From Limisphaerales bacterium (GTDB taxonomy: Bacteria; Verrucomicrobiota; Verrucomicrobiia; Limisphaerales; UBA11358), in contig JANYFN010000036.1 in assembly GCA_025362675.1 (NCBI GenBank), positions 1 to 32,534 on the forward strand: a DNA stretch of 32,534 nt, given 5' to 3'. The position numbers and the translations under genes are program-made. Positions 18,119-26,554 of this stretch are shown here, one piece after another. The notes beneath the pieces were generated by a model. The model searched no databases. It had not been told where the DNA came from and was given only the letters and a program-made list of their open reading frames with translations. Every line of letters starts with the position of its first letter. Position 1 is the first letter of the stretch.

Positions 18119-18445
18119 TCAGGAATTGGCGGAAGCAAACGGCGGAGCGCGACCGGGCGGAAGATTTTCCACAGCGGTGCTGGAAATCGAAACGGGAACG
18201 GATGAAGAAAATTCGACGAAAAGAAATGGAACGGTCGAAGCAACCGCAACATCAGCCGCCTCCACTTGTCCATGCGCGAACATCGTGACCGCGCAATGAT
18301 GTTGGGCCTCGCCAGCGTCAGCGTGAAACCATTTATGAAGACTTGGCGCGGCCGCCAGCAGGTTCAAGAACAAGACAACAGCGATTGACAGACTGCCAAG
18401 TGACAGCCTATAAAAACTCGTCCTACTTTTTTCGTGAAACCGCAA
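18119..18445 (-). CDS. Small membrane-bound His/Cys-rich protein, probable metal link
   Basis: This frame of up to 108 residues starts with TTG at 18445, and the true start is uncertain. One hydrophobic helix (about 17-33, LSIAVVLFLNLLAAA) is followed by LHKWFHADAGEAQHHCAVTMFAHGQ, which places several His and one Cys just outside the membrane, well suited to hold a metal ion. The end, ENLPPGRAPP, looks conserved-like. I cannot assign a named family; DUF2946-type small metal-associated proteins have a similar build. It leads the porin and metal-transport genes on the same strand, so a role in metal sensing or handling is inferred. Confidence 0.55.
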   Translation of the reverse strand: MRFHEKSRTSFYRLSLGSLSIAVVLFLNLLAAAPSLHKWFHADAGEAQHHCAVTMFAHGQVEAADVAVASTVPFLFVEFSSSVPVSISSTAVENLPPGRAPPFASANS

Positions 18446-18497
18446 AGCGTTCGCAAGTTAGCACAAGACCATAAGGGCGCAAGTCCTGATCTGAAAA

Positions 18498-19919
18498 TCA
18501 ATCCGCCGGCGGCCATTGAATGGTTGGTTCCGCTATGGGCGCAGACTTAGCGGCGTCGCTGACCTTTAGCAAATCGCGCACCGCCGCGAGCAATTGCTTA
18601 AGCGTGCATTCCGATTTTAGAAATGCCCGATCCGGCTTAAGCGCCATGGCCCCGTGGGCCGCATCCGCAATCGTTGCGTCCGAAAGAATGATCACTTTAG
18701 TGTCTTTCAATGACGGCTGTTCCCGGATGTATTTTAAAACGTGCGTGCCATCCACTTTTGGCATCAACAAATCCAGCAACACGAGGTCGGGCTTGAACGG
18801 CACCAGTTTGCGCATCGCTTCCAAACCATCTTCCGCGACTTCCACGTGAAAACCGCTTTTCTCCAGATGGCTACGGTAAATCTGGATGATCAACGCGTTG
18901 TCCTCGACGAATAAAATATTTTTCTTCGGCGGCGAGCCGTCCGCCATCAAGGCCGGATATCCGTCCGGATTTTTTTGATGCCACGACCACGCCGTTTTCA
19001 CGATGTCTTCGAGCTTCGGATACTGCGGCTTCCAACCGAGTTCGGTGAAGGCTTTATTCGCGGCAGCCACGAGCTTGGGCGGATCGCCCGCGCGGCGCGG
19101 CTTCGCAATTGAGGGAATTTTTTTGCCGGTGATTTTTTCGCACATTTCAATGACCTGCTTCACCGAGTAACCGTCACCATTGCCAAGGTTAAAAAAACCG
19201 CTCTTGCCCGGCCGCAAACCAAGAATGTGCGCCTGCGCCAGATCTTTGATGTGAATGTAATCGCGGATACAAGTGCCGTCGGGCGTCGGATAATCCGTCC
19301 CAAAAACTTCCACCTGCGTTTTTTTGCCCAGCGCCACGGCCAACACGTTTGGAATAAGATGCGATTCGATGCGATGATGTTCACCGAACCGATCACTCGC
19401 GCCAGCCGCATTAAAATAGCGGAATGCGATAAATTCCAGACCGTAAATCTGCTGATACCACAACAACGCTTTCTCAAACATTAGCTTGGATTCGCCGTAG
19501 GGATTGATCGGGCGTTGCGGCAAATCTTCCGTCATCGGCACGCGATCCGGCGGACCATAAGTCGCGCAGGTGGAGCTGAAAACAAACTTCTTCACACCAC
19601 ATTCCACCGCCGCATCGGCGAGCTTGAGCGCGTTAACGAAATTGTTATGAAAATACTTTTTCGGATTCGTCATGGATTCGCCGACGAGCGCGAACGCGGC
19701 AAAATGCAGAATGGCGTCCGGCATCACTGATTTGACGGCGGCGAGGATGTTTCCCTCTTCTTCAGGTCGGCCGAGAATAAATTTCGCGCGCGGATCCACG
19801 GCGGCGCGATGACCTTCGGAAAGATTGTCATACACCGTGACCTGATGCCCGGCATTAAGAAGTTCCTCGGTGCAGACCGAGCCAATGTAACCTGCGCCGC
19901 CAGTGACAAAAACATTCAT
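18498..19919 (-). CDS. galE: UDP-glucose 4-epimerase fused to a response-regulator receiver domain
   Basis: Residues 1-321 form a complete GalE, which interconverts UDP-glucose and UDP-galactose: NAD motif TGGAGYIGS (6-14), serine region FSSTCATYG (114-122) and catalytic YGESK (Y141, K145). It ends as GalE proteins do (AWSWHQKNPDGY). After a ten-residue linker, residues 333-451 are a full CheY-like receiver: acidic pair E339/D340, phospho-acceptor D383 in LLDLLMP, S413 and K435. The last 22 residues are loose. I know of no standard family with this order. Frame is unbroken at the joint and the in-frame ATG of MADGSPPKK has no ribosome site. No histidine kinase lies in the window. Confidence 0.9.
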   Translation of the reverse strand: MNVFVTGGAGYIGSVCTEELLNAGHQVTVYDNLSEGHRAAVDPRAKFILGRPEEEGNILAAVKSVMPDAILHFAAFALVGESMTNPKKYFHNNFVNALKLADAAVECGVKKFVFSSTCATYGPPDRVPMTEDLPQRPINPYGESKLMFEKALLWYQQIYGLEFIAFRYFNAAGASDRFGEHHRIESHLIPNVLAVALGKKTQVEVFGTDYPTPDGTCIRDYIHIKDLAQAHILGLRPGKSGFFNLGNGDGYSVKQVIEMCEKITGKKIPSIAKPRRAGDPPKLVAAANKAFTELGWKPQYPKLEDIVKTAWSWHQKNPDGYPALMADGSPPKKNILFVEDNALIIQIYRSHLEKSGFHVEVAEDGLEAMRKLVPFKPDLVLLDLLMPKVDGTHVLKYIREQPSLKDTKVIILSDATIADAAHGAMALKPDRAFLKSECTLKQLLAAVRDLLKVSDAAKSAPIAEPTIQWPPAD

Positions 19920-19960
19920 GCCGCGATTGTAAAAAAATTTCCGCCCAGTAAAAGGTCAAA

Positions 19961-19993
19961 ATAAAAACCCGGACGCAAAGCCGCGTCCGGGTT
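19961..19993 (-). terminator. Rho-independent terminator of the small membrane protein gene
   Basis: AACCCGGACGC (19966-19976) pairs perfectly with GCGTCCGGGTT (19983-19993) around a six-base loop. On the - strand it is followed by TTTTTATTTT. It begins 17 bases after the stop of the gene at 20010-20453. Confidence 0.9.
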
Positions 19994-20009
19994 AAGGCAC
20001 GAAATAGAA

Positions 20010-20453
20010 TTAAGCCGTGATTTTTTTAGAAAACTCAGCAATTTTCAACCAATACATGATCCAACAAATCAATCCGGCCAGCGCACACAGCGAGCCGAGT
20101 AACGGAATGATACTGCAACAAAACAGGACGCACATGATGATGCCGAGTTTTTTTCCCGGCTCCGGTTCTTCGGAAATGCCGCGCTTCTGAAATTCCGCAT
20201 TCAAGGATTTCGACATATTACCCACCACAAAAAAGTGCCAGACCAAGTTGACCAGCGGAACGAGCATCAGCCAGACCATGCCGGGCGCCATCGCTTGATT
20301 TTCCGGAGCGCAACGCTTCAATGCTTTTTGCAGCGTGAGGATATAAAAAATCATCGGGATCAACGCGACGAGAAATGCGACGAATAATACGCCCAAGATG
20401 ATTCCAATCACGCCGGCACTGGCTGCGGCGTCGCTATGATTATTAAAGCTCAT
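20010..20453 (-). CDS. Small multi-pass membrane protein of unknown function
   Basis: The 147-residue protein has about three to four membrane helices (near 15-42, 58-77 and 101-135, the last probably a pair). It lacks catalytic motifs. A cysteine pair (FCCS) lies in the third hydrophobic stretch. I do not recognise a named family, though proteins of this size and hydropathy are common in Verrucomicrobiota. It has its own terminator; ATG 20453 has no clear ribosome site (TAAAATCATG). Confidence 0.65.
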   Translation of the reverse strand: MSFNNHSDAAASAGVIGIILGVLFVAFLVALIPMIFYILTLQKALKRCAPENQAMAPGMVWLMLVPLVNLVWHFFVVGNMSKSLNAEFQKRGISEEPEPGKKLGIIMCVLFCCSIIPLLGSLCALAGLICWIMYWLKIAEFSKKITA

Positions 20454-20544
20454 GATTTTATTCTATTAGTTGATTGTTATGGATGGTTTAAGCCCCTCAA
20501 CGCTCGTGGAAGGCCCAGACTTTTTGCAAAGCGCGAGCTGACTG

Positions 20545-21483
20545 TCAACCTGCAAATGGTTTCGAAAACTGCGGATGCGCGCGCAATTGTTCTGCCGTCG
20601 CGGGCGAAAGTTTTGCTCGCGAATAAACCGGTTCGTGCAATGGCTCCGCACTATCGGAGCGAAACGCACGTTCCAGCCAGCGCTGATTCAGGGGTTCCGC
20701 TAGCAAATCGAGACGATTTGCGGCAATGGTGGTTTCTTCTTTCAGCCCCGTCGCATGACCGACGCCGACGAAAAATCCGGCGAGCAGCAGCGTGACGCGC
20801 AAAATCGTGCTGCGCGAATACGTCGGCATAGCGCAGGGTCGCTGTGGGTCAAGCCGCTGAAATAAATTCGTGAACAGCGGTAACGTCCACATCGCCGGAT
20901 TTTTCGCCGGCGAATAGGCATCGAATAAAATTGCGTGCGGTGCTGGAAATTTGTAGGAGCCGACGTGAGAAGGCTCTGGCTGATTCCCGGCTTTGGTTTC
21001 TCGATTTGAAATTAGAGCCTCGTCACCTCGGCTCCTACAAGAAATGAGTGCCGGAAAATCGCCGAGATGAAATTCCCAGTTCACCGTTTGTTTACCGTCT
21101 TGAAAACGAACTCGCTGTTCGCGGATAAATGTTGGCAGATGATTTTCGTAGCCGCCGAAATAGCCGAGTTCGGCGGCGTGCTGCAAGGCGAATTTCAAAG
21201 GTTCCAAGGTGTGATCAAAACTGATGAGCCGAAGCTGACACGCAATGTCCCGCGTGCCGCGCAAAACTGCGAGCGCGTTCGCGGCCGCACCGAGGCCAAC
21301 ATCCCAAATCACAAATTCGCCGACGTGATTTTGCAGTCGCTCGCGCAATCGAAGCTGATGAACATAAAGCCCCTCGGCTTCCGCCACCGGCCCGACGACC
21401 GGATGAAACGTCTCGGCATCCACAAGCGACCGCACGGAGCAAATACCGTTGTTGAGGCGAACGAGTTGATAGTTGTTGGTCAC
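20545..21483 (-). CDS. MnmC-like methyltransferase (Methyltransf_30 type) with an in-frame repeat insert
   Basis: The 312-residue protein shows a SAM site WDVGLGAAANALAVL (60-74) and the marker ILFDAYSPAKNPAMWT (185-200), followed by LDPQRPCAMPTYSRST, as in the methyltransferase half of MnmC/MnmD, which completes the mnm5 group on the tRNA wobble uridine. There is no FAD oxidase half, so it is MnmD-like. Residues about 149-178 are foreign to the family: they are the translation of a 90-bp palindromic repeat (20951-21040) inserted just before the AYSPAKN strand. The reading frame survives because 90 is a multiple of three. Whether the enzyme tolerates the loop is open. Confidence 0.82.
   Translation of the reverse strand: MTNNYQLVRLNNGICSVRSLVDAETFHPVVGPVAEAEGLYVHQLRLRERLQNHVGEFVIWDVGLGAAANALAVLRGTRDIACQLRLISFDHTLEPLKFALQHAAELGYFGGYENHLPTFIREQRVRFQDGKQTVNWEFHLGDFPALISCRSRGDEALISNRETKAGNQPEPSHVGSYKFPAPHAILFDAYSPAKNPAMWTLPLFTNLFQRLDPQRPCAMPTYSRSTILRVTLLLAGFFVGVGHATGLKEETTIAANRLDLLAEPLNQRWLERAFRSDSAEPLHEPVYSRAKLSPATAEQLRAHPQFSKPFAG
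20951..21040. repeat. 90-bp palindromic repeat inserted within the methyltransferase gene
   Basis: The arm TTGTAGGAGCCGACGTGAG... (20951-20977) is repeated in complement at 21014-21040 with three mismatches in 27. GAAAT stands directly on both sides (20946-20950 and 21041-21045), like a target duplication. Length 90 keeps the frame of the host gene. Confidence 0.85.
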
Positions 21484-21527
21484 GGTCTAAAAAGTTTAAC
21501 CACGATTCAATAAGAAGGAACACGAAT

Positions 21528-21562
21528 AAAAAAAACGGCGATCCGCCAAACTCGGATCGCCG
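21528..21562 (-). terminator. Rho-independent terminator of the aminotransferase gene
   Basis: CGGCGATCCG (21536-21545) and CGGATCGCCG (21553-21562) form a perfect ten-pair stem with a seven-base loop. Eight T follow on the - strand (A run 21528-21535). Confidence 0.92.
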
Positions 21563-21590
21563 GTCAACCAAACCAAACCAACACCAAAAA

Positions 21591-22679
21591 TTACAACGAC
21601 AACATCGCTTTGTCCAAAGCGGCGTAAAGCTGATTCATCGTGGCTTCTGTTTCGTCGCCCATGTTGGAGAGACGGAACGTCGTGCCTTTGATTTTTCCAT
21701 AGCCGCCATCGATCAAGAAGCCTTGGTCTTTCACGAGCTTCTGCAATTTCGCCACATCCACCGTGCGGCCGCCGGGACGCGCGCCATTGCTGACGCAGGT
21801 GAGTGTGACGGATTCAAAACCGGGTTCGGGAAAAAGATTGAAACCATGTTTCGCCGCCCAGTCGCACGTCATCTGGTTCGTCTTTTTATGACGAGCGTAA
21901 CGGGCTTCCAATCCCTCCGCAAAAAAATCATCAAGCTTGGAGCTCAACGCGTAGATGTGCGGGATGCTCGGCGTGCTGGGCGTCATGCTGTCTTTCGCGT
22001 TTTTCTCGAATTCCACGAAATCAAAATAATAGCCACGATCTTTGGCTGTGGCCGCTTTCGCCAGCGCGGCAGGTGAACAGACGAACACCGCGAGTCCGGG
22101 CGGCAAGGCAAACGCTTTTTGCGTGCCCGCGAGCAACACGTCAATGCCGAGTTCGTCAAACTTGATCGGCAGCGCGGTGAGCGAACTCACGGCGTCCACG
22201 ATGAACATCACATCGGGATATTTTTTCTTGAGCGCGGCAATTTCCGAAAGCGGCGACATGGTGCCGGTTGACGTTTCATTATGGATGAGCGTAATCGCAT
22301 CGAATTCGCCGGTCGCCAATTTTTTATCAATCGCTTCCGCGCGAATCGGTGAACCCCATTCGACTTGCAAGGCTTCGGCCTGCTTGCCGCATTTCTTCGA
22401 GACATCAAACCATTTATCCGAGAATGCGCCGCACATGCAGTTCAGCACTTTTTTCTGGACGAGATTTCGCACGGCGCCTTCCATCACGCCCCAAGCCGAA
22501 GAGGTGCTTAGATAGACGAGTTGTTTCGTGGCCAGCAATGTCTGGAGTTGCGGCTGCATCTTGGCGTAAAGGTCTTTGAAACCCTGTCCACGATGGCCGA
22601 TCATCGGCGTGCAAAGCGCCTTGAAGGTTTTTTCGCTGACTTCGACGGGTCCCGGAATATGGAGTTTTATGTGTGCCAT
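21591..22679 (-). CDS. Class V PLP aminotransferase (alanine-glyoxylate/serine type)
   Basis: The 362-residue protein is a fold-type I, class V aminotransferase. It has PGPVEVS at the N-terminus, HNETSTG (133-139), the PLP-ring aspartate D162 in VDAVSS, and the PLP lysine K188 in GTQKAFALPPGL. This pattern fits alanine-glyoxylate or serine-pyruvate aminotransferases; a phosphoserine or 2-aminoethylphosphonate role is less likely but not excluded. ATG 22679 is chosen because the family start (HIPGPVEV) follows it directly. A CRP-type palindrome lies 9-24 bases before the start. It is divergent from icd and has its own terminator. Confidence 0.85.
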   Translation of the reverse strand: MAHIKLHIPGPVEVSEKTFKALCTPMIGHRGQGFKDLYAKMQPQLQTLLATKQLVYLSTSSAWGVMEGAVRNLVQKKVLNCMCGAFSDKWFDVSKKCGKQAEALQVEWGSPIRAEAIDKKLATGEFDAITLIHNETSTGTMSPLSEIAALKKKYPDVMFIVDAVSSLTALPIKFDELGIDVLLAGTQKAFALPPGLAVFVCSPAALAKAATAKDRGYYFDFVEFEKNAKDSMTPSTPSIPHIYALSSKLDDFFAEGLEARYARHKKTNQMTCDWAAKHGFNLFPEPGFESVTLTCVSNGARPGGRTVDVAKLQKLVKDQGFLIDGGYGKIKGTTFRLSNMGDETEATMNQLYAALDKAMLSL

Positions 22680-22685
22680 AAATTG

Positions 22686-22705
22686 TTTGTGAAACTTTTC
22701 ACAAA
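22686..22705. promoter_or_regulatory. Perfect CRP-type operator palindrome
   Basis: TTTGTGAAACTTTTCACAAA has nine-base arms about a two-base centre and contains TGTGA-N6-TCACA exactly, the consensus of the CRP/CAP family. Lying 7 bases before the aminotransferase start, it would most simply block that gene; for icd it is some 230 bases upstream. A separate hairpin TGGCCTCA-TTTTT-TGAGGCCA lies at 22738-22758. Confidence 0.5.
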
Positions 22706-22881
22706 GAGTGCGACAACGCAAGATTTATCTCTCGAAGTGGCCTCATTTTTTGAGGCCATCGCCACCGGGGCCAAACTTAGGTTCATGAATTTCGTGCCGG
22801 CCCGCTCGACGGCGGTTTTGGCTTCTTTGGGGCTGGGCAAAAATTGCTTGGTTCCGCTCAATGAATGGCTGGTTTCTTTCC

Positions 22882-22910
22882 TTGATTTTCCGTCCGTTCC
22901 GCCGTTTCAT
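22882..22910 (+). promoter_or_regulatory. Candidate promoter of icd
   Basis: TTGATT (22882-22887) and TTTCAT (22905-22910) are 17 bases apart, each matching four of six consensus positions, about 25 bases ahead of the start codon. Confidence 0.35.
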
Positions 22911-22935
22911 TTGCAAAGCAAATTAACTTAATAAC

Positions 22936-24201
<1,266 letters not shown>

Positions 24202-24251
24202 CTCACTGGCGGCGGTTCACGAAAAATCTTACCGCGCTCCCTTAAAATCAC

Positions 24252-24285
24252 AACGGCGATCGTCTCCTACGACCATCGCCGTTTT
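24252..24285 (+). terminator. Rho-independent terminator of icd
   Basis: AACGGCGAT and ATCGCCGTT pair around CGTCTCCTACGACC (which pairs partly), followed by TTTT. It starts about 50 bases past the icd stop and ends just before the convergent gene. Confidence 0.8.
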
Positions 24286-24287
24286 GC

Positions 24288-25124
24288 TTACGGCGTTTTG
24301 GGCGGCGCAGGTGCAAACAGCTCCTGGCGATTCAACCCTTGATACTCCGCGGCCTTATAGAAGGCGGGGAAAGACGCAATCAACTCTGCTGAATACTCAT
24401 CGGCCGGATCTAGCACCGCCACGCGACATGGCTGTTGCTGATCGCAGCTCGCTTCCGCCAGCTTTTGGATCTCCGCCGCCATCACCGGCGAGTAGCCCGG
24501 CGCCACTTCCAACGCGACCACATACTCGTTGATATCCTGCTCCGCCAATTCGTCATCCGACCACAGCCACGCCGCCCGCACCTCCGGGTGACTGTTGAAA
24601 TAATTCGTCAAGGCCGCCAGCATCACGTAAGGCCGCCGGAAATACCCTGGAAAAATCAGCTTACCAAACGCCTGTTCTCCCGGCGTCGGCAGCTTCAACG
24701 CCGAACCATCCACGATCGCTTGGATCGCCTCCGCATCCATCACCCGCGCACCGGTGCCGCAAGCCGGATTGATCGCCACCTTGGGCTGCCCCGGTATCAC
24801 CGAGACCAGATGCAGCAACTCTTTGCCCGTCATCTCGCCCATCGAGTGTTTCTCCTCCCACTTGCCCGTCGCCCGTAACGCCTCCTCCATCCGTTGCGGC
24901 GACGTGAACACCGGGATCATGTTCTCGCCCGACACCATCCAGAAGACGAAAGACATGGTGCTGCCATTGCCCACCGAGATCATGCCCTCCAATTCCGGGT
25001 GATACGGCATCAGGAAACACAATACGCCCTCGCTCAACTCACGGTTATAATCCACCGTCTCTTTGAGGCCGTGGTGCGCAATCTTGAACGCCGCTTCCAA
25101 GTCATTAATGGGTTTCCAGCTCAT
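24288..25124 (-). CDS. SseB-domain protein
   Basis: This 278-residue cytoplasmic protein shows the SseB N-terminal pattern in the middle (ENMIPVFTSPQRMEEAL, then ELLHLVSVIPGQPKVAINPACGTGARVM) and the SseB C-terminal pattern after residue 160 (YVMLAALTNYFNSHPEVRAAWL ... RVAVLDPADEYSAELIASF). SseB is named for raised serine sensitivity in E. coli; its biochemistry is poorly known. The domain also appears in secretion-linked proteins, but no secretion gene lies here. The preceding gene on this strand ends five bases before it, so the two are probably co-translated. Confidence 0.8.
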   Translation of the reverse strand: MSWKPINDLEAAFKIAHHGLKETVDYNRELSEGVLCFLMPYHPELEGMISVGNGSTMSFVFWMVSGENMIPVFTSPQRMEEALRATGKWEEKHSMGEMTGKELLHLVSVIPGQPKVAINPACGTGARVMDAEAIQAIVDGSALKLPTPGEQAFGKLIFPGYFRRPYVMLAALTNYFNSHPEVRAAWLWSDDELAEQDINEYVVALEVAPGYSPVMAAEIQKLAEASCDQQQPCRVAVLDPADEYSAELIASFPAFYKAAEYQGLNRQELFAPAPPKTP

Positions 25125-25129
25125 CGGTT

Positions 25130-25852
25130 TTAATTTGTGTTGGGGGCCTTCGTGCCCTCGCCCACTTTTGGCACCTTCGTCGGCTTCGCAGCGGGCGCAC
25201 TATACGTCGTGGGCACCGAGCCACGGATCATCTCGCCCTCCGGCGTGTCCGCCGCGAACACCCGCGTGGCATCCGCATACCACGATTGCATGGATTGCTC
25301 CAGCGCCTCGCACATAGAATTCATCTTCTTCGACTCCTTCTTGGAACTCGCCGACGCATCCGTGAACGCATGCTGCAACAACTCCGAGCACGACTCGCGC
25401 AATGACTTGTAAGCCACATAAGTATTCGTCACCACCGGACTCCACGTCGCATCAATCTTCGCCCACGCCGTCTCCCACGCCAGCGCCTCCGCCAATATCT
25501 CCGGACGGCTCGTGCCCCGCGCCTTCAAGCCATTCAACACCGCCATATTCGTCGAATTATTCTTGTTCCGATTCTTGCACATGTTCAACCCCTGCACCGT
25601 GCGGTCATGCAAATCATTCAACGCCGTATCCCACGCCCCGCGCGCCGTCGCCATCGCCCGATCTGCCCCCGACGCCAACTCCTCCTGCCCCACCACCGGC
25701 GGCGTCAGCGTGTGATCGCCAATGATCGCAGTCAGCGCCGCCTGCATCTGCGCATTAGACATCTCCTGCCATGTCCATTTGGTGGTGATTTGTTTTGCTG
25801 CGCTGATCGTTTTAGTCGCCCGGTCCTTGATGAATATATTTGTATCGCCCAT
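25130..25852 (-). CDS. Unknown helical protein upstream of the SseB-domain gene
   Basis: I do not recognise this 240-residue protein. It has no signal peptide or membrane helix. It is rich in Ala, Thr, Lys and Met with long helical stretches (about 30-120 and 125-205) and four scattered cysteines (for example NMCKNRNKNN, RESCSELL, NSMCEAL), and ends in a Lys/Pro tail (KPTKVPKVGEGTKAPNTN). The five-base gap to the SseB-domain gene argues for a shared function; it might be a secreted effector or a bundle-forming partner, which is speculation. Confidence 0.6.
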   Translation of the reverse strand: MGDTNIFIKDRATKTISAAKQITTKWTWQEMSNAQMQAALTAIIGDHTLTPPVVGQEELASGADRAMATARGAWDTALNDLHDRTVQGLNMCKNRNKNNSTNMAVLNGLKARGTSRPEILAEALAWETAWAKIDATWSPVVTNTYVAYKSLRESCSELLQHAFTDASASSKKESKKMNSMCEALEQSMQSWYADATRVFAADTPEGEMIRGSVPTTYSAPAAKPTKVPKVGEGTKAPNTN

Positions 25853-25947
25853 AAGTTTGAATCAGTTGTGTTTTTTACCGGCAGCCGAAGCCCGACCGCC
25901 CGCTTACAGGTTACTAGACATCGCCAACGTGTAAACCTTCAAAATAA

Positions 25948-25953
25948 ATTATA
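25948..25953 (-). promoter_or_regulatory. Candidate -10 box for the helical-protein/SseB operon
   Basis: On the - strand a perfect TATAAT lies in an AT-rich stretch about 95 bases before the start at 25852. No good -35 box stands 16-18 bases upstream. Confidence 0.3.
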
Positions 25954-26078
25954 GATAAATTAATTGTCCACCGTCTCAACCTATACTTACCACTTCCGCG
26001 TAGCTTCCAAGTTCCTCGACGATTGCCGTTGGTAACTCCGCTTAGTGCTCTTTGTCCTCCGGGCTGAAAGCCCACCAG

Positions 26079-26232
26079 ATGACAGCCCAGGGCAACGCCC
26101 TGGGAACGGCCATCGAATTAAGTTTTTGCCCTGAAAGGGCAAGACAAATAACAGCCGCCTGCTCTTGTTACGCCCTTTCAGGGCGTGTTTGATGTCGGAT
26201 GCCGTTCCCAGGGCGTTGCCCTGGGCTGTCAT
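26079..26232. repeat. Nested perfect inverted repeat, 154 bp
   Basis: The 32-base arm at 26079-26110 (ATGACAGCCCAGGGCAACG...) returns as its exact complement at 26201-26232. Each arm holds its own palindrome (CCCAGGGCAACGCCCTGGG and mate). Inside, GCCCTGAAAGGGC (26128-26140) and GCCCTTTCAGGGC (26172-26184) form a second pair. The whole can fold into a long cruciform. No gene is seen in 25853-26554. Confidence 0.95.
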
Positions 26233-26290
26233 ATCGTTGCGCTTTCAGCGCGTTAAAGCCGGTGGCCTTGTTACAGACTCAATACGTCGC

Positions 26291-26427
26291 GAGCGGCGTT
26301 GCCTACGTGTTTAGGCTATGCGCCTACAGCTTTGCTATTACCACCTACGCACTTAGTGCGTATTCCTACGGCATCTTAGTATGCACCTACAACTTATTGC
26401 TGCTAACATTTGTTGTAGGCGCCGCTC
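26291..26427. repeat. Five 21-bp tandem units within GAGCGGCG / CGCCGCTC inverted ends
   Basis: CCTAC recurs at 26302, 26323, 26344, 26365 and 26386, exactly 21 bases apart. The remainder of the unit is loosely (A/G)GC-TT-AGT-TATGC; unit three holds CGCACTTAGTGCG. The array is enclosed by GAGCGGCG (26291-26298) and CGCCGCTC (26420-26427), with CCTAC at the left and GTAGG at the right edge also in complement. Confidence 0.85.
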
Positions 26428-26554
26428 ACCGGTGACTAAGTGCGAAAGGCCGCTGCGTCTGCCGACGCGGTCTTTATGTCTGCGCGCCTTGGTTATCTAT
26501 AAGTTAAGTTGCCCGTTGTATCGCCGCGCCACGCTGGGCGTTGGGGCTGCGCTG

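Noticed and set aside
24288-25852. Type III secretion locus because of the SseB name
   Set aside because: The domain here is the serine-sensitivity SseB, not the SPI-2 translocon protein of the same name, and no secretion apparatus gene is in the window.
26302-26406. CRISPR or integron attachment sites
   Set aside because: Unit of 21 bases with a five-base constant core is too short, and no integrase or cas gene is present.
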